From NCBI GenBank assembly GCA_963580285.1, contig OY757011.1, forward strand, positions 116,369,037-116,433,036: a DNA stretch of 64,000 nt, written 5' to 3'. A program made the position numbers and the translations under genes. This stretch comes from Lucinisca nassula. Lineage: Eukaryota > Mollusca > Bivalvia > Lucinida > Lucinidae. Position 1 is the stretch's first letter, and each line of letters opens with the position of its first letter. The notes beneath the pieces are model-generated. The model did not search any database. It had not been told where the DNA came from and was given only the letters and a program-made list of their open reading frames with translations. Below are positions 49,296 through 60,487 of this stretch, in pieces.

Positions 49296-49639
49296 TCATC
49301 AAGGGGAAGCAATATTTTAAGGGAAAATAACTCTTTCAAAATTATTTTTGTCTTCCTAATCATTTGGGGTCAACTCTTAACTCCTTTGATGTCAAATTGA
49401 TTTCTGAAAATAACTCCCAAGGCCAAATTTAGTTCCTAGTCCCTAGCAGTAAATAGAAACAATCAATAAACACTTTTTTATTTAAAAAAAAACAACAAAA
49501 AAGCTTATTTTTGCCAAAAACAGGTCTTGATTGATGATTTGCAGCATACCTGCTGCGCTGGTTATTTCCCTGAGTTACAGATCTATGCATAGTTTATAGG
49601 TTTATCTCTATTGTCTGACAGCTGCGTCAGGGATTTGAC

Positions 49640-49712
49640 TCTTTGGCTCAGTAGTTAGAGCATTGGACTTTCACCCGAGCCACTCTGGTTCGAATCCCAG
49701 TATAGACAGGAT
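49640..49712 (+). other. tRNA-Glu-like sequence, probably a decayed tRNA or SINE head
   Basis: TTTGGCTCAGTAGTTAGAGC looks like an A box and D arm, ACTTTCACCCGAG like a Glu (TTC) anticodon arm, and GGTTCGAATCCCAG like a B box and T arm. The T stem has a mismatch and the acceptor stem does not pair, so it is not called a functional tRNA. Confidence 0.55.
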
Positions 49713-49778
49713 TTTTTTCAGCTATGCTTCTTTCTTTGTTACAGCTTTCATGCTGTAATACCTTAATTTGTTGGTACT

Positions 49779-50006
49779 TAACCAATTTAGTACCAGAAAC
49801 CGCTAAAGGGGTAATTGGCAAACAGTGCAGGCCCAAATCAGACGCCGCAGAATGCGGCGTCTGATCAGGGCCTCCACTGTTTGCTTAAAGTTCCGAAATT
49901 TTTCAAATAAGTTTCGAAGAAATCACAACCTGACACCCTTAAAATTTAAAATGGACTCTTGCTATATGTAAGGAGGAAGATTCCATTTGGTACAAAAAGG
50001 GTTGAA
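49779..50006 (-). mobile_element. MITE family A copy
   Basis: It has TTAACCAATTTAGTACCAG and the perfect hairpin CAGACGCCGCAGAATGCGGC. CACAACCTGACACCCTTAAA, then GGAGGAAGATTCCATTTGG and GTACAAAAAGGGTT complete it. Confidence 0.8.
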
Positions 50007-50093
50007 GACAGATTCACATCCTTTCTCCTAGTCTCAGTGCAAAACGGCCCTCAGCTAGGCAGTAACAGTTATACAACTAGGGTGCCGAAAGAG

Positions 50094-50231
50094 TTAAAGG
50101 CAATAAAGAATTGACTCCTGATTACAGCTCCTTTTTGAAGGGACTCAGTTTACAGAAAAGCAAACAGGAAATTGTAAAAGTTGTTGCCATGTAAAAAATT
50201 GTCACAACGTGGTTTTACCCATTATCCTCAA
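50094..50231 (+). mobile_element. MITE family G fragment
   Basis: It has GAGTTAAAGGCAATAAAG, TTTACAGAAAAGCAAACAGG and TACCCATTATCCTCAA, with much of the left part missing. Confidence 0.5.
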
Positions 50232-50398
50232 GTCCTTTTCATAAAATGTTTTGGTTTAGTTTATCAAACAGTTTTAGAACAAGAATGTTTTTAAGTCTTT
50301 CGACTGCCATATAGAATTGAATATTTCAACAAAAAAGCAAGCACATTATTTTCTTGCATACCGGGTAAGGATAGCCATTATTTTCATATGGTCTAGTT

Positions 50399-50636
50399 TA
50401 AGTATCTTACATGGGTGTGAGGGCTGGATAGAAAGATCCCTCCTGAGGGTCACAGTCAGGCATCACAGCCTTGTGATGCTGGACAGTGATCACTAAGGAC
50501 AGATTTTTCTGTCTACCCCTCACACCCATGATTGAAATAGAAAAAATAGTCCCTTTTGATCACTTTTTGACATCAGGAGGCAAGCCCTGTGAAGCTATAC
50601 AGTGGTCCTTATCTTACACCGGTGAAAGATACTTAT
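50399..50636. mobile_element. 238-bp inverted-repeat element
   Basis: AAGTATCTTACATGGGTGTG at the left matches the complement of TTACACCGGTGAAAGATACTT at the right, imperfectly. A second inverted pair, GGGTGTGAGGG and CCCCTCACACCC, lies inside. Confidence 0.5.
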
Positions 50637-50759
50637 AATGCTTATACAAAATAAATCTCAATGTTCATCAACCAAAAGTTATAATTAAATATTTATTTAA
50701 AGCTACAGATAAGGGGTTAGGTAACAATGGTAATTGTGGAATAAATTTTCTACTACATT

Positions 50760-50850
50760 AAACCATATGTTGTGGATACTTGTTAGAATCGCTTCAATGA
50801 GGCAATTCTAACAAGTACTCACAACATATGTTTTAGAAAAAAAAGAAAAG
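50760..50850. repeat. Family F hairpin
   Basis: CATATGTTGTGGATACTTGT, TAGAATCGCTTCAATGAGGC and complementary arms form a stem of about 35 bp. Confidence 0.7.
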
Positions 50851-50957
50851 AAAATCATCCCTGATTATCGTTGCTACTCGCACATACATCTTTTCACTAG
50901 TAGCTCTCCTTAGTATTCATGTAACAGTGTTTCTTGTCCTATTGTCACAAATGTGTT

Positions 50958-51186
50958 GTTTTTGGTTTTGGTTTTATGGCCCGTTCAAGATTATTTCAGT
51001 CATATTGAGTCGATTGTTAATCAGAGGTGGGCAAAAACCAGAGTACCCAGAGAAAAACCACCTGGCCTTTCGTTGCAGAACTTGGCATCTCACACGTGAC
51101 CCGAGCCAGGTTCGCACCCACAACAGTGAGAGACTTAATGATTAAGAGTCAGCGCTCTTATCCACTAGGCCACGGAGGCCCGTACA
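50958..51186 (-). mobile_element. tRNA-derived SINE (type 6) with 13-bp target duplication
   Basis: TCACAAATGTGTT occurs at 50945-50957 and 51187-51199. On the minus strand the head reads GGCCTCCGTGGCCTAGTGGA (A box) and GGTGCGAACCTGGC (B-box-like), and the tail is ATAAAACCAAAACCAAAAAC. It lacks the GTTAAAC tail of the other SINEs. Confidence 0.82.
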
Positions 51187-51236
51187 TCACAAATGTGTTT
51201 GACAATGAGAAAGGTGCATTAGTTTTATCACGCTGT

Positions 51237-51431
51237 TTAACCCTTGCCCTGCTGAGCCCGGTCAAACAATGAAGATCCAGATCAGATGGCTTCTGAAGAA
51301 GCCATCTGATCAGGATCTACATTGTCATTCAGATAGTGATTTTGTTGCAGTAATTTGCATCAAGTAATCTGATTGGTTGATAGTTGGTATTGGGTGTGGC
51401 ATATTTAAATATTCAGCAGGTCAAGGGTTAA
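51237..51431 (-). mobile_element. MITE family E copy, tandem neighbour 1
   Basis: It starts TTAACCCTTGCCCTGCTGAG, has GATCAGATGGCTTCTGAAGA as a perfect hairpin, and ends CAGCAGGTCAAGGGTTAA. Confidence 0.8.
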
Positions 51432-51452
51432 CAGTATTAATGTTTTATACAG

Positions 51453-51665
51453 TTAACCCTTGTCCTGCTGAGCCCGGATATGCTTTATTTTCCAAACAAT
51501 GAAGATCCAGATCAGATGGCTTCTGACGAAGCCATCTGATCAGGATCTACATTGTTTGCCATTCAGATTGTAAATTTGTTGCAATAATTTGCATCAAATA
51601 ATCCGATTGGTTGATAACCTGTAGTGGGTGTGGCATATATGAATATTCAGCAGGACAAGGGTTAA
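51453..51665 (-). mobile_element. MITE family E copy, tandem neighbour 2
   Basis: It is TTAA-bounded and very similar to the copy 22 bp upstream (TTAACCCTTGTCCTGCTGAG, GATGGCTTCTGACGAAGCC, CAGGACAAGGGTTAA), which suggests insertion side by side or local duplication. Confidence 0.8.
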
Positions 51666-51892
51666 AAAACTTCAATGGCTGAAACACCGATGGCTCATTT
51701 ACCATGGCTGATTCAAACTCACTCTCGAGAACCTTAGAAACTTTTCCACCACTACACATTAAGTTTACAAGTCTGTGAAATAAAAACCCCTGTAAACCCC
51801 ATTTTATATCTAGAAAAATGGGGGGTAAACATTGATTTCCTTATTCTAGCTTCCAAAACACAAACTATGGGTATTCATTAGAACTGTATCAA

Positions 51893-52046
51893 TGTCAGTT
51901 TCTGGCGGAAGAATGTGCACTGTACTGGTTAACCACTCACATTTAAGCCTGCCCAAGGAAAGTGTGATAAGGTAAACTGACTGATCCTAAAAAACCTAAA
52001 AAGTGTTGACTGGGCTGTTAAACTCCAAGCCAAATGAACAAATTCA
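51893..52046 (+). mobile_element. tRNA-derived SINE type 2, 5'-truncated
   Basis: It has only the body and tail: GTCAGTTTCTGGCGGAAGAA, TAAGCCTGCCCAAGGAAAG, GGGCTGTTAAACTCCAAGCC. Confidence 0.75.
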
Positions 52047-52239
52047 CCCGGAATTTCTTTAGGCAGACAGAGAAGGCTGTTGTAGGGACAGGCTATTTTT
52101 TGTTGTGTTTGCTATTAGCATGGCATGATATGGAGATTTCGTTTTCTGTTTGTCATTACGATAACACATTCTTGTGATACAGTACATTTTTCAAACCTCA
52201 AAAAAGGCAATTTATCTGATGAAAATTTGTGATTTTTTT

Positions 52240-52435
52240 CTTATTCATACTCCAGACATAGGTTTTGGATGCTTGTTAGAACCGCCTCATTTAGGCAGTT
52301 CTTACAAGTACACACAACCTATGTCTTGCAGCAGAAATAAGGAAATTAATGTTTACCCCCGTAAACCCCAGTTTTCTCTATATAAAGTGGGGTTTAGGGG
52401 TCTTCATTTCACGGACTTGTTCACTTGATGACATT
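52240..52435 (+). mobile_element. Family F repeat copy
   Basis: It has CATAGGTTTTGGATGCTTGT, TAGAACCGCCTCATTTAGGC, GCAGCAGAAATAAGGAAATT and CTATATAAAGTGGGGTTTAG. Confidence 0.7.
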
Positions 52436-52507
52436 CATTCATCCAGTCATCAACATTTGTGTCAACCTCTAGCGCATCCACCCTAAAGTTTGGTCACATC
52501 TAGATCT

Positions 52508-52753
52508 GGGTCAAGTTGTTCATAGCCTTGTTAGCTTAACGAGCTCGTTAGTGTTCATATTGTTAACTGTTCTGCCAAGTACAATACCTAAAATTGTAGT
52601 ATTTTTCCTGAAAAAATTGTGAGCAGCTTTTGCATTTGCAAAAGCTGCTCACATTTGTTCAGTAAAAATATCAGCATATTTGCCATATTAAATGATCAAA
52701 GTTTTAACAATTTGTTAACTAACAACTTTGTGAGTTTTGATCAACTGGCCCCT
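52508..52753. mobile_element. MITE family H copy
   Basis: It has GGGTCAAGTTGTTCATAGCC and the palindrome GTGAGCAGCTTTTGCATTTG with its complement, ending GATCAACTGGCCCC. Confidence 0.75.
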
Positions 52754-52854
52754 GTTCCTCAAAGGTGTCACATAGGCTTTAGCAGAATTCTTGACGTCTT
52801 CTCTATATGCACACATCCAAAGACCTACTTTCTTTTATATAGTTTGAGTATTTG

Positions 52855-53003
52855 TGTTTTTTACCTCCCACCAACAGCTAAGGTCATATGGAGGCGAGAC
52901 CTCGGTTTAAAGACTCATCCGAAAGTCAGGAGAAGCCAGGGATTGATCCTTAGATCCCTGGTTTACAAGGCGAGTAGGGTAACCACTACACCACAGAGGC
53001 TTC
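52855..53003 (-). mobile_element. tRNA-derived SINE type 3 copy
   Basis: On the minus strand GCCTCTGTGGTGTAGTGGTT and CCTTGTAAACCAGGGATC lead to CTCCTGACTTTCGGATGAGT. Confidence 0.72.
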
Positions 53004-53314
53004 TCTTTCTTTTATAGTGTCTCCTTTGATCACAAGTGTTGATTATGGATATGGTAATATTTTTATTCATCACAAAGTGTATTGTTCTTAAAAATGAAGG
53101 CAACTGATAATTGTCTTGAATGATTGAATGAAACTCAGTATTATTGTTTGAGCAATGTGAAGTGAAAAAGTGCAGAGAGCAAAGAATTAAATCGGTACTC
53201 TGTTAAAGACAAACTTTCTGGGCCAAGACGTTATGATAACACATCCATGTGACACAGTCCATTTTTTCATACCTCTAAAAAGGTCATTTTATTTTATGAA
53301 ATTATGTGATGTTT

Positions 53315-56300
53315 TTAGCTCACCTGTCACATAGTGACAAGGTGAGCTTTTGTGATCACTTTTTGTCCTTCGTGCGTGTGTCCGTGCGTGCGTCCATCCG
53401 TCCGTGCGTGCATCCGTAAACAATTTCAAATAAGTATATCTCTAATACCCCATGGTCAATCTTGATCAAATTTCATGAGAAGCATCACCAGATAGGGGGA
53501 AAGGCTGCATAAGGTTTTTGCGCTGATCAGATTGGAATTCTGGTTGCTATGGCAACATATAGCTCCCATAGACTTACAATGGGAAAAAATTAAAATATCT
53601 TCTTCTCTGAAACCACAGGGCCCAGAGCTTAAATATTTAGCATGTAGCAACGGCCAGTGGTCACCTACATAATTCCTGCCAATCATCCCCTGGTGTCCAC
53701 ATTGGCCACGCACCGGGGCCCCTTCGCTCCCATAGACTCACAATGGAACAAAACGCTTCAAAAATCTTCTTCTCGGAAACCACAGGACCCAGAGCTTAGA
53801 TATTTAGTATATAGCAAGGGCAAGTGGTCACCTACATAATTCCTGCCAATCATGCCCCTGGGTTCCAAACGGGCCACGCCCCGGGGCCCTTTAGCTCCTA
53901 TAGACTCATAATGGAAAAAAGCTTCAAAAATCTTCTGGGCCAAGAGCTGAGATATTTGGCATGTAGCAACGGCAAGTGGTCACCTACATAATTCCTGCCA
54001 ATCATGCCCCTGGGGTCCAAATTGGCCACACCCAGGGGCCCCTTAGCTCCCATAGACTCATAATGGAAAAAAAGCTTCAAAAATCTTCTTCTCTGAAACC
54101 ACAGGGCCCAGAGCTTAGATATTTAGCATGTAGCAACAGACAGTGGCTACCTACATAATTCCTGCCAATCATGCCCCTGGGTTCCAAATGGGCGAAGCCC
54201 ATGGGCCCCTTCGCTCCCATAGACTCATATTGGAACAAAAAGCTTAAAAAATCTTCTTCTCAGAAACCACAGGGCCCAGAGCTTAGATATTTAGCATGTA
54301 GCAACGGCAAGTGGTCACCTACATAATTCCTGCCAATCATGCCTCTGGGGTCCAAACGGACCATGCCCCGGGGCCCTTTAGCTCCTATAGACTCATAATG
54401 GAAAAAAGCTTCAAAAATATTCTTCTCTGAAACCACAGGGCCCAGAGCTGAGATATGTGGCATGTAGCAAGGGCAAGTGGTCACCTACAAAAATCCTGCC
54501 CATCTTGCCCCTAGGTTCCAAATGGGCCACGCCCCGGGGCCCCTTAGCTCCCATAGACTCATAATGGAAAAAAAGGCTTCAAAAATCTTCTTCTCTGAAA
54601 CCACAGGGCCCAGAGTTTAGATATTTAGCATGGAGCAACGCCAATTGGTCACCTACATGATTCCTGCCAATCATGCCCCTGGGTTCCAAATGGGCCACGC
54701 CCCGGGGCCCCTTCACTCCCATAGACTCATAATGGAAAAAAGCTTCAAAAATCTTCTTCTCTGAAACCACAGCGCCCAGAGCTTAGATATTTAGCACGTA
54801 GCAACAGCAAGTGGTCACCTACATAATTCCTGCCAATCATGCCCCTGGGGTCCAAAAGGGCCACGCCCCGGGGCCAGTTAGCTCCTATAGACTCATAATG
54901 GAAAAAAAAAAGCTTCAAAAATCTTCTTCTCTGAAACCACAGGGCCCAGAGCTTAGATATTTAGCATGTTGCAATGGCAAGTGGTCACCTACATAAATTC
55001 TGCAAATCATGCCCATGGGGTCCAAATGGGCCACCCCCGGGGCCCCTTAGCTCCCATTGACACATAATGGAAAAAAGCTTAAAAAATCTTCTCTGAAACC
55101 ACAGGGCCCAGAGCTTAGATATTTAGCATGTCGCAATGACAAGTGGTCACCTTCATAAATCCTGCCAATCATGCCCCTGGGGTCCAAATGAGCCACACCC
55201 TGGGACCCCCATAGCTCCCATAGACTCATAATGGAAAAAAACTTCAAAAATCTTCTTCTCTGAAACCACAGGGCCCAGAGCTTAGATATTTAGCATGTAG
55301 CAACGGCAAGTGGTCTCCTACATATTTCCTGCTAATCATGCCCCTGGGGTCCAAATGGGCCACGCCCCTGGGCCCCTTAGCTCCAATAGACTCATAATGG
55401 AAAAAAGCTTCAAAAATCTTCTTCTCAGAAACTGTGAAGCACAGAACTTAAATATTTAGTGTCTAGCAACATAAAATAGCCAGCTACATAAATCCTGCTT
55501 ACCCTGCCCCTGGGGTCAAAATTGGCCACGCCCAAGCTCATCACCTCCAATAGACTTATAATGGAAAAAAACTTAAATTATCTTCTTCTAATAGTTGAAA
55601 CCATAAGGCCCAGAGCTTAGATTTTTAGTATGTAGCAACATCAAGTGGCCACCTACATAAATCCTGCCAGTTATGTCACTGGGATCCAAATTGGCCACAC
55701 CCCAGGGGTCTTTAGCTTCCATAGACTTACAATTGGAGAAACTTCAAAAATCTTCTTCTCTGAAACCACAGGGCCCTTATAATGAAAAAAAAAAAAAAAA
55801 AAAAAAATGAAAAACTTAAAATGGGGGAAAAAAATTCTCAAAAATCTTCTCTGAAACCATAAGTCCCAGAGCTTAGGTATTTAGCATGTAGCAATGTCGA
55901 GTGGTCGCCTACATGAATCCTGCCAATCATGCCCCTGGGGTCCAAATCCTGTGGCCCCTTAACTCCAACAAACTTACAATGGAAAAAAGCTTCAAACATC
56001 TTTGAAACTATGAAGTACAGACCTTAGATATTTAGTATATAGCAACACAAAATGGTCGCCTACATAAATCCTGCCAACCGTGCCCTTTGGGTCAAAATTG
56101 GCCAAGCCCCAGGGCTCATTAGCTCCTATAGACTTATACTGGAAAAAACTAAAAAAAAAATCTTTTTCTCCAAAACCATTAGGCACAGATTTTGTTTGAT
56201 TTGAGGTTTTACATCCCCGTCAACACTGTATAGGTCATTTTGGAGATATATCTTCCAATTTTGTGGGACTTTTACCTGACATTGAGATGAAATACATCTC

Positions 56301-56455
56301 AAGCCCTGTTGCCCAATGAAACCAGTAGGGTTTATAAGCATGGACACCGCTTTGCCTGAGCTTAGATATTTAGTATATAGCAATGTCAAGTGGTCTCCTA
56401 CACTAATGATTTTCTGGTACACAGGTGAGCGATATAGGGCCATTGGGCCCTCTTG
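53315..56455 (+). mobile_element. Hairpin-headed element with about 15 tandem 166-bp units
   Basis: The head TTTTTAGCTCACCTGTCACA, TAGTGACAAGGTGAGCTTTT and GTGCGTGCGTCCATCCGTCC match the element at 43188. Units of about 166 bp carry TCTTCTTCTCTGAAACCACA, GGGCCCAGAGCTTAGATATT and CACCTACATAATTCCTGCCA. Later units decay and include an A run (55785-55807) and a partial SINE (56188-56365). The end is ACAGGTGAGCGATATAGGGC, CATTGGGCCCTCTTGTT. Open frames over this region are repeat translations. Confidence 0.8.
56188..56365 (-). mobile_element. SINE type 1 fragment inside the 166-bp array
   Basis: It reads TTTGTTTGATTTGAGGTTTT (the reverse tail), CAACACTGTATAGGTC, then CATGGACACCGCTTTGCCTG, and stops there, rejoining an array unit at AGCTTAGATATTTAG. 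Confidence 0.72.
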
Positions 56456-56459
56456 TTCT

Positions 56460-56655
56460 TATTTAAAAGCCAGACATAGGTTGTGGTTGCTTGTTAGAAC
56501 TGCCTCATTGAGGCGGTTCTAACGAGTACCCACAACCTATGTCTTGGAACAAAAATATGAAAAATAATGTATACCCCTGTAAACCCCAGTTTTCTGTGTA
56601 AAAAGTGGTGTTTAGACTGAGGGGTGTTCATTTCACGGATTTGATTACGTGATGC
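56460..56655 (+). mobile_element. Family F repeat copy
   Basis: The hairpin TTGTTAGAACTGCCTCATTG, AGGCGGTTCTAACGAG is nearly perfect within AGGTTGTGG and CCACAACCT arms; then CCCCTGTAAACCCCAG. Confidence 0.75.
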
Positions 56656-56917
56656 ACAGCCATATGGATCATAGCAAAGACTCAGATCAGCCTGTTCACC
56701 TGCACAGTCTGATCTGAGGTTTTGCTGTGCTCTCACGTCTATGGGCATATTTTTGTTGATTTTAAAGGCTCATTTAAAAGTTAATTTATTTATTTATATT
56801 ATTGAAAATTCATTCACTGTTTAACAATGTAAGTGTTTTAAATCAAATTAACATTTCTTGAAGAATGACATCAATTTTATTCTTAGCAGAGTGAATAGAA
56901 CTATGGATTTGGAGTAC

Positions 56918-57078
56918 TGTAATGGTCCTGAGAATTGGGACAGACCATCCTATGCAAACAGTGCAGACCCAGATCAGGGGTCTGTACTGTTTGCCATTCC
57001 GTCTACACTTTTTGAACTCATTGCTGGGTTGTGAAATAGTGTTGACGGGGATGTTAAACCTCAAATCAAAGAAACAAT
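56918..57078 (+). mobile_element. MITE family D fragment joined to a SINE type 1 tail
   Basis: It has TGGTCCTGAGAATTGGGACA, GCAGACCCAGATCAGG, CATTCCGTCTACACTTTTTG and CATTGCTGGGTTGTGAAA, then AGTGTTGACGGGGATGTTAA and ACCTCAAATCAAAG. Confidence 0.65.
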
Positions 57079-57192
57079 AAACCTGGTTTATGTGACAAAG
57101 AAGGTCAAAGAATTTCAATAGAAAGTAAGGTTGTCATTGAATTAACGTGCCAGTAACCATGCGTTATTAGATGTACAGTCGTATCATTTTTA

Positions 57193-57850
57193 TGCCCCCG
57201 CCATTCGAAGAATGGTGGAAAGGGCATATAGCGTTGCCCCTGTCTGTCCGTTCAGCTGTGCGTCCGAAACTTAAACGCGGTCAATAACTTCCTTATTTCT
57301 TGATGGATTTTGTAATTACTTTGTAGAAATGTTAACCATCATGAGACAATGTGTCAGGTGCAAAACCCAGGTCCGTACCTCCAAGGTCAAGGTCATACTT
57401 AGAGGTCAAAAGTCAAAAAAAGGGTCCGAAACTTAAACACAGTCAATAACTTACTTATTTCAGGATGGATTTTGAAATTACTTTGAAGAAATGTTAACCA
57501 TCATGAGACAATGTGTCACGTGTAAACCCAGATCCGTACCTCCAAGGTCAAGGTTGTACTTAGAGGTCAACGGTCAAAAAAATGGTCCGAAACTTAAACA
57601 CAGTCAATAACTTTCTTATCTCTGGATGGATTTTGAAATTACTTGGCAGAAATGTTGGTCATCTTGAGACAATCTGCCTCACACAAAAGCAAGGTCCTTA
57701 CCTCCAAGGTCAAGGTCATACTTAGAGGTCAGATATGAAAAAAGGGTCCAAAACATAAACACGGTCAATAACTTTCTATGGATGAATACGAACATAGACA
57801 TATTTTCAGGTGGGGGCATCCATGTCCTATGGACGCATTTCTATTTATAT
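57193..57850 (+). mobile_element. Hairpin-headed element with about 162-bp units
   Basis: The head TATGCCCCCGCCATTCGAAG, GTGGAAAGGGCATA is followed by CTGTCTGTCCG. Four units carry GTCCGAAACTTAAAC (near 57262, 57425, 57585 and 57748) and CTCCAAGGTCAAGGTC. It ends GGTGGGGGCATCCATGTCC, TATGGACGCATTTC, with a terminal hairpin. Confidence 0.75.
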
Positions 57851-57977
57851 GTGATGTTACCCACCAAAAATTGGCAACATTAGATGGTAAAATTTCTTCA
57901 AGGGGAGACCATTATTAATAGGGAGTCAAAGATATTTCTGAAAGAGTAGCCTGCCCTCAAAGTGTTTTTGTTCAACT

Positions 57978-58170
57978 TAACACATTTTGTACTGGAAACC
58001 CCAAAACGGGTACCCTGGCAAACAGTGCAGGCGCAGATCGCCTGATCTGGGCCTGCACTGTTTGCTTAAAGTTCAGTCATTTTCCAAATAAATTTGAAGA
58101 AAACACAACCTGGCACCCCTAAATTTTGAAATGGTCTCCTGCTATATATAAGGAGGAAGATTTCACATTA
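57978..58170 (-). mobile_element. MITE family A copy
   Basis: It has TTAACACATTTTGTACTGG, GGGTACCCTGGCAAACAGTG and GCCTGATCTGGGCCTGCACT, CCTAAATTTTGAAATGG and AAGGAGGAAGATTTCAC. Confidence 0.75.
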
Positions 58171-58491
58171 CCGTAAATATTCAGACACTAAAAAGCCATA
58201 AACATCAGTCTGAAGGAGCAGTCTGACAGGGTCTTCATTGTTTTCCACTGAGCAAAAGTCACTTCAGCCAAAAAATATAATGAATAATTGATGTCACTAT
58301 TAGGCTCCTCAAAAAGTGTCTGAATATTTAGAGTAAATACAGCAATACAATAACAGCAATACAATGTAATTGTATAAGAAAGGTAAACCCCACTTAGAAA
58401 GAGAAGTATTAATGTACTTGCCAAATTTTAATTTTGTTTGAAATTTTCTTTGAGTACTTAACCCTTAAACGTTGGTCACAACATTTTCATT

Positions 58492-58718
58492 TTTAGCTCG
58501 GCTGTTTTCGAAGAAAAGGACGAGGTATTGTCATAGCTTTGGCGTCGTCGTCTTGCAAAAACCTGGTCATTTTGTCTGCGTCGTCGTCATGCAAAAACTT
58601 GGACATTTTGTAATATCTCTGTCATTACTGAACATATTTACTTGGAACTCGGACTAGTTGTTCATTATGAAAAGGGGCTGCAGCCGAGCGTTGGAACCCA
58701 CATGTGGTGCTCTTGACA
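58492..58718 (+). mobile_element. Short hairpin-headed element, 227 bp
   Basis: The head is TTTTAGCTCGGCTGTTTTCG with a following GACGAG, then GGCGTCGTCGTCTTGC. The end GCAGCCGAGCGTTGGAACCC, ACATGTGGTGCTCTTG keeps the inverted GCTCGGC...GCCGAGC pair. It has essentially no tandem core. Confidence 0.65.
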
Positions 58719-58829
58719 TTACGTTTGAATTGTCTGCCAGATAACATGAAATGTCAAGCTTTTGAAAACAAGGTTTGACAGACAATTCACATGAAATGGC
58801 AAGCCTTTGTTTTCTTTAGAATGATTTAA

Positions 58830-59205
58830 AATAGAGGATCTTACATGAGTGTTCATGTATTATTGATTTTATTAAATGAGTTGAGGAAAAGGGATAAAAT
58901 GCGAGGCTTTGCCGAGCAATTTATCCCTTTTCCTCGACGAGTTTAATAAATTCAATAATACATGGACACGAATGCAAGATTCTATTTATCATATGACATT
59001 TAAAATGCATTTTATTGACGATTGTTTACAAAAATGTCAATATTCTGCCATTAGTAAACACGACTTCATTAACGACGTCGTACATGTAACGTTACGGAAC
59101 GTATCGAGCTAATTTGCATATTTAATCCACTAGTGGATTATCACAAATAATACATGGCGTTATTACACTCTCAGACACGACATCATATTATAAAATAAAA
59201 TTGCT
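58830..59205. repeat. Family L repeat, copy 2
   Basis: It is homologous to 40243-40625, with the same hairpin (GAGTTGAGGAAAAGGG and CCCTTTTCCTCGACGAGT) and the same order of conserved blocks. Confidence 0.7.
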
Positions 59206-59310
59206 GTCTGTTCTAAACATGTATTTTTGGTAAGGTTCTGGATATAGACAAGCAGCCAGAGATATTCAACATCTGGCTGCACACCTATTGTATGTGTGAT
59301 CAGTGTTCAT

Positions 59311-59717
59311 TTAAGCTTTGTTCTGCTGAAAAATGATAACCCCTACCTTTGGAAACCGTGTAGATCCAGAGAAGCCCTCTGATTAGGATCTACACTGTTT
59401 TATCATTCAGTTTGTAAATTTGAATGAAAATATTATACAAAGTTAAGTAAAATTCCGCTATTAGGACCACCTAAAATGAAGACGAAATCTGCTTTTAAAA
59501 GCTTATTGAGAAGGTTTCAGTTATTCTTTCTTTGCGTTTGCCACACCCAGTGTCTCCTTATCGGAGACCACCTTTGGGGCTGTTCAAAAGTGGTCTTAAA
59601 GACCCCTTTTGAATGGTCCTAAAGGTGGTCTTAATATAGGAATTCTACTGTAATTTGATTGCTTGAAGGTCAGAAATGGGTGTAGCAAAATTAATTTATT
59701 CAGCAGGACAAGGGTGA
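59311..59717 (+). mobile_element. MITE family E copy interrupted by family I
   Basis: It starts TTAAGCTTTGTTCTGCTGAA, with GTGTAGATCCAGAGAAGCC. It is cut in TTATACAAAGT and resumes ATTTGATTGCTTGAAGGTCA, ending CAGCAGGACAAGGG. Confidence 0.72.
59444..59652. mobile_element. MITE family I inserted in family E
   Basis: TA-bounded ends TAAGTAAAATTCCGCTATTA and, reversed, TACAGTAGAATTCCTATATT, with ACCACCTTTGGGGCTGTTCA inside. Confidence 0.75.
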
Positions 59718-60487
59718 AGAAATAAGTTTGATTTTCCTGATTTTTATTTTAAGTATTCATTCACCTTGTGTTATTATTATTACTATTATTGTAGCTTTTT
59801 AGGTTTGTTGTTGTTTTGTTGTGTAGTGGCATGTTTTTTCAACACATTAACAAGTCTGTATACCGGTAATGAATACCCGGCTAAACCCCACTTAATATAG
59901 AGAAAAATGGGTTTTTATGGGGTACACATTGTTTTTATTTAGGTTGTGGGTACTCATTAGAACTGCCTCAATGAGCACCCTCAAACTATGTTTGGAGTAT
60001 AAATAAGAAAAATATTATAAAACTTGATTAGAAAAATGGCCGGTTTTGAGATATTGAAGAATGCACTATATCACACTGATGTGTAGTCATCATGAATAGC
60101 TTTTAAAAAAAAAGAATAAAATATGAAATCTGTGAGCAGTGAAGACTCAGATCAGTCTATGCTCTTGGGTTATACAATCATGGACACATGTTAATGGGGA
60201 GCTGTTATGATTGCCTTGTGTCTGTCACTTAAACATCTCTGAAAACATTGGCCGATTTTTCCTGAAACTTGACAGGAAACATCTTTTTAAAAATCCTTCA
60301 AAACGTTGGATCCAAGCACAAACTCTGGAGGGCATTGCAAGGGAATGAAAACACTGTAAAAATGTCTCCTCAGAACCTTTTCAAGCAATTTGAATGACAT
60401 TTTACAGGGCTGTAACTTTGGCTGTCGCTCTGTCAGATTCCTTAAATCAAGTTGATGGGCTGTAAAAATGCCACCAGTACATTTTGT
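59718..60487. other. No gene; family-F remnant and unassigned sequence
   Basis: A family-F piece (TTAGGTTGTGGGTACTCATT) lies near 59935-60010, and GAAGACTCAGATCAGTC (family-M-like) near 60140. Nothing else is named. Confidence 0.4.

Noticed and set aside
43188..56455. Many open frames of 60-100 codons in the two 166-bp arrays
   Set aside because: They recur with the tandem unit, appear in both strands, lack splice context or domains, and are translations of repeats.
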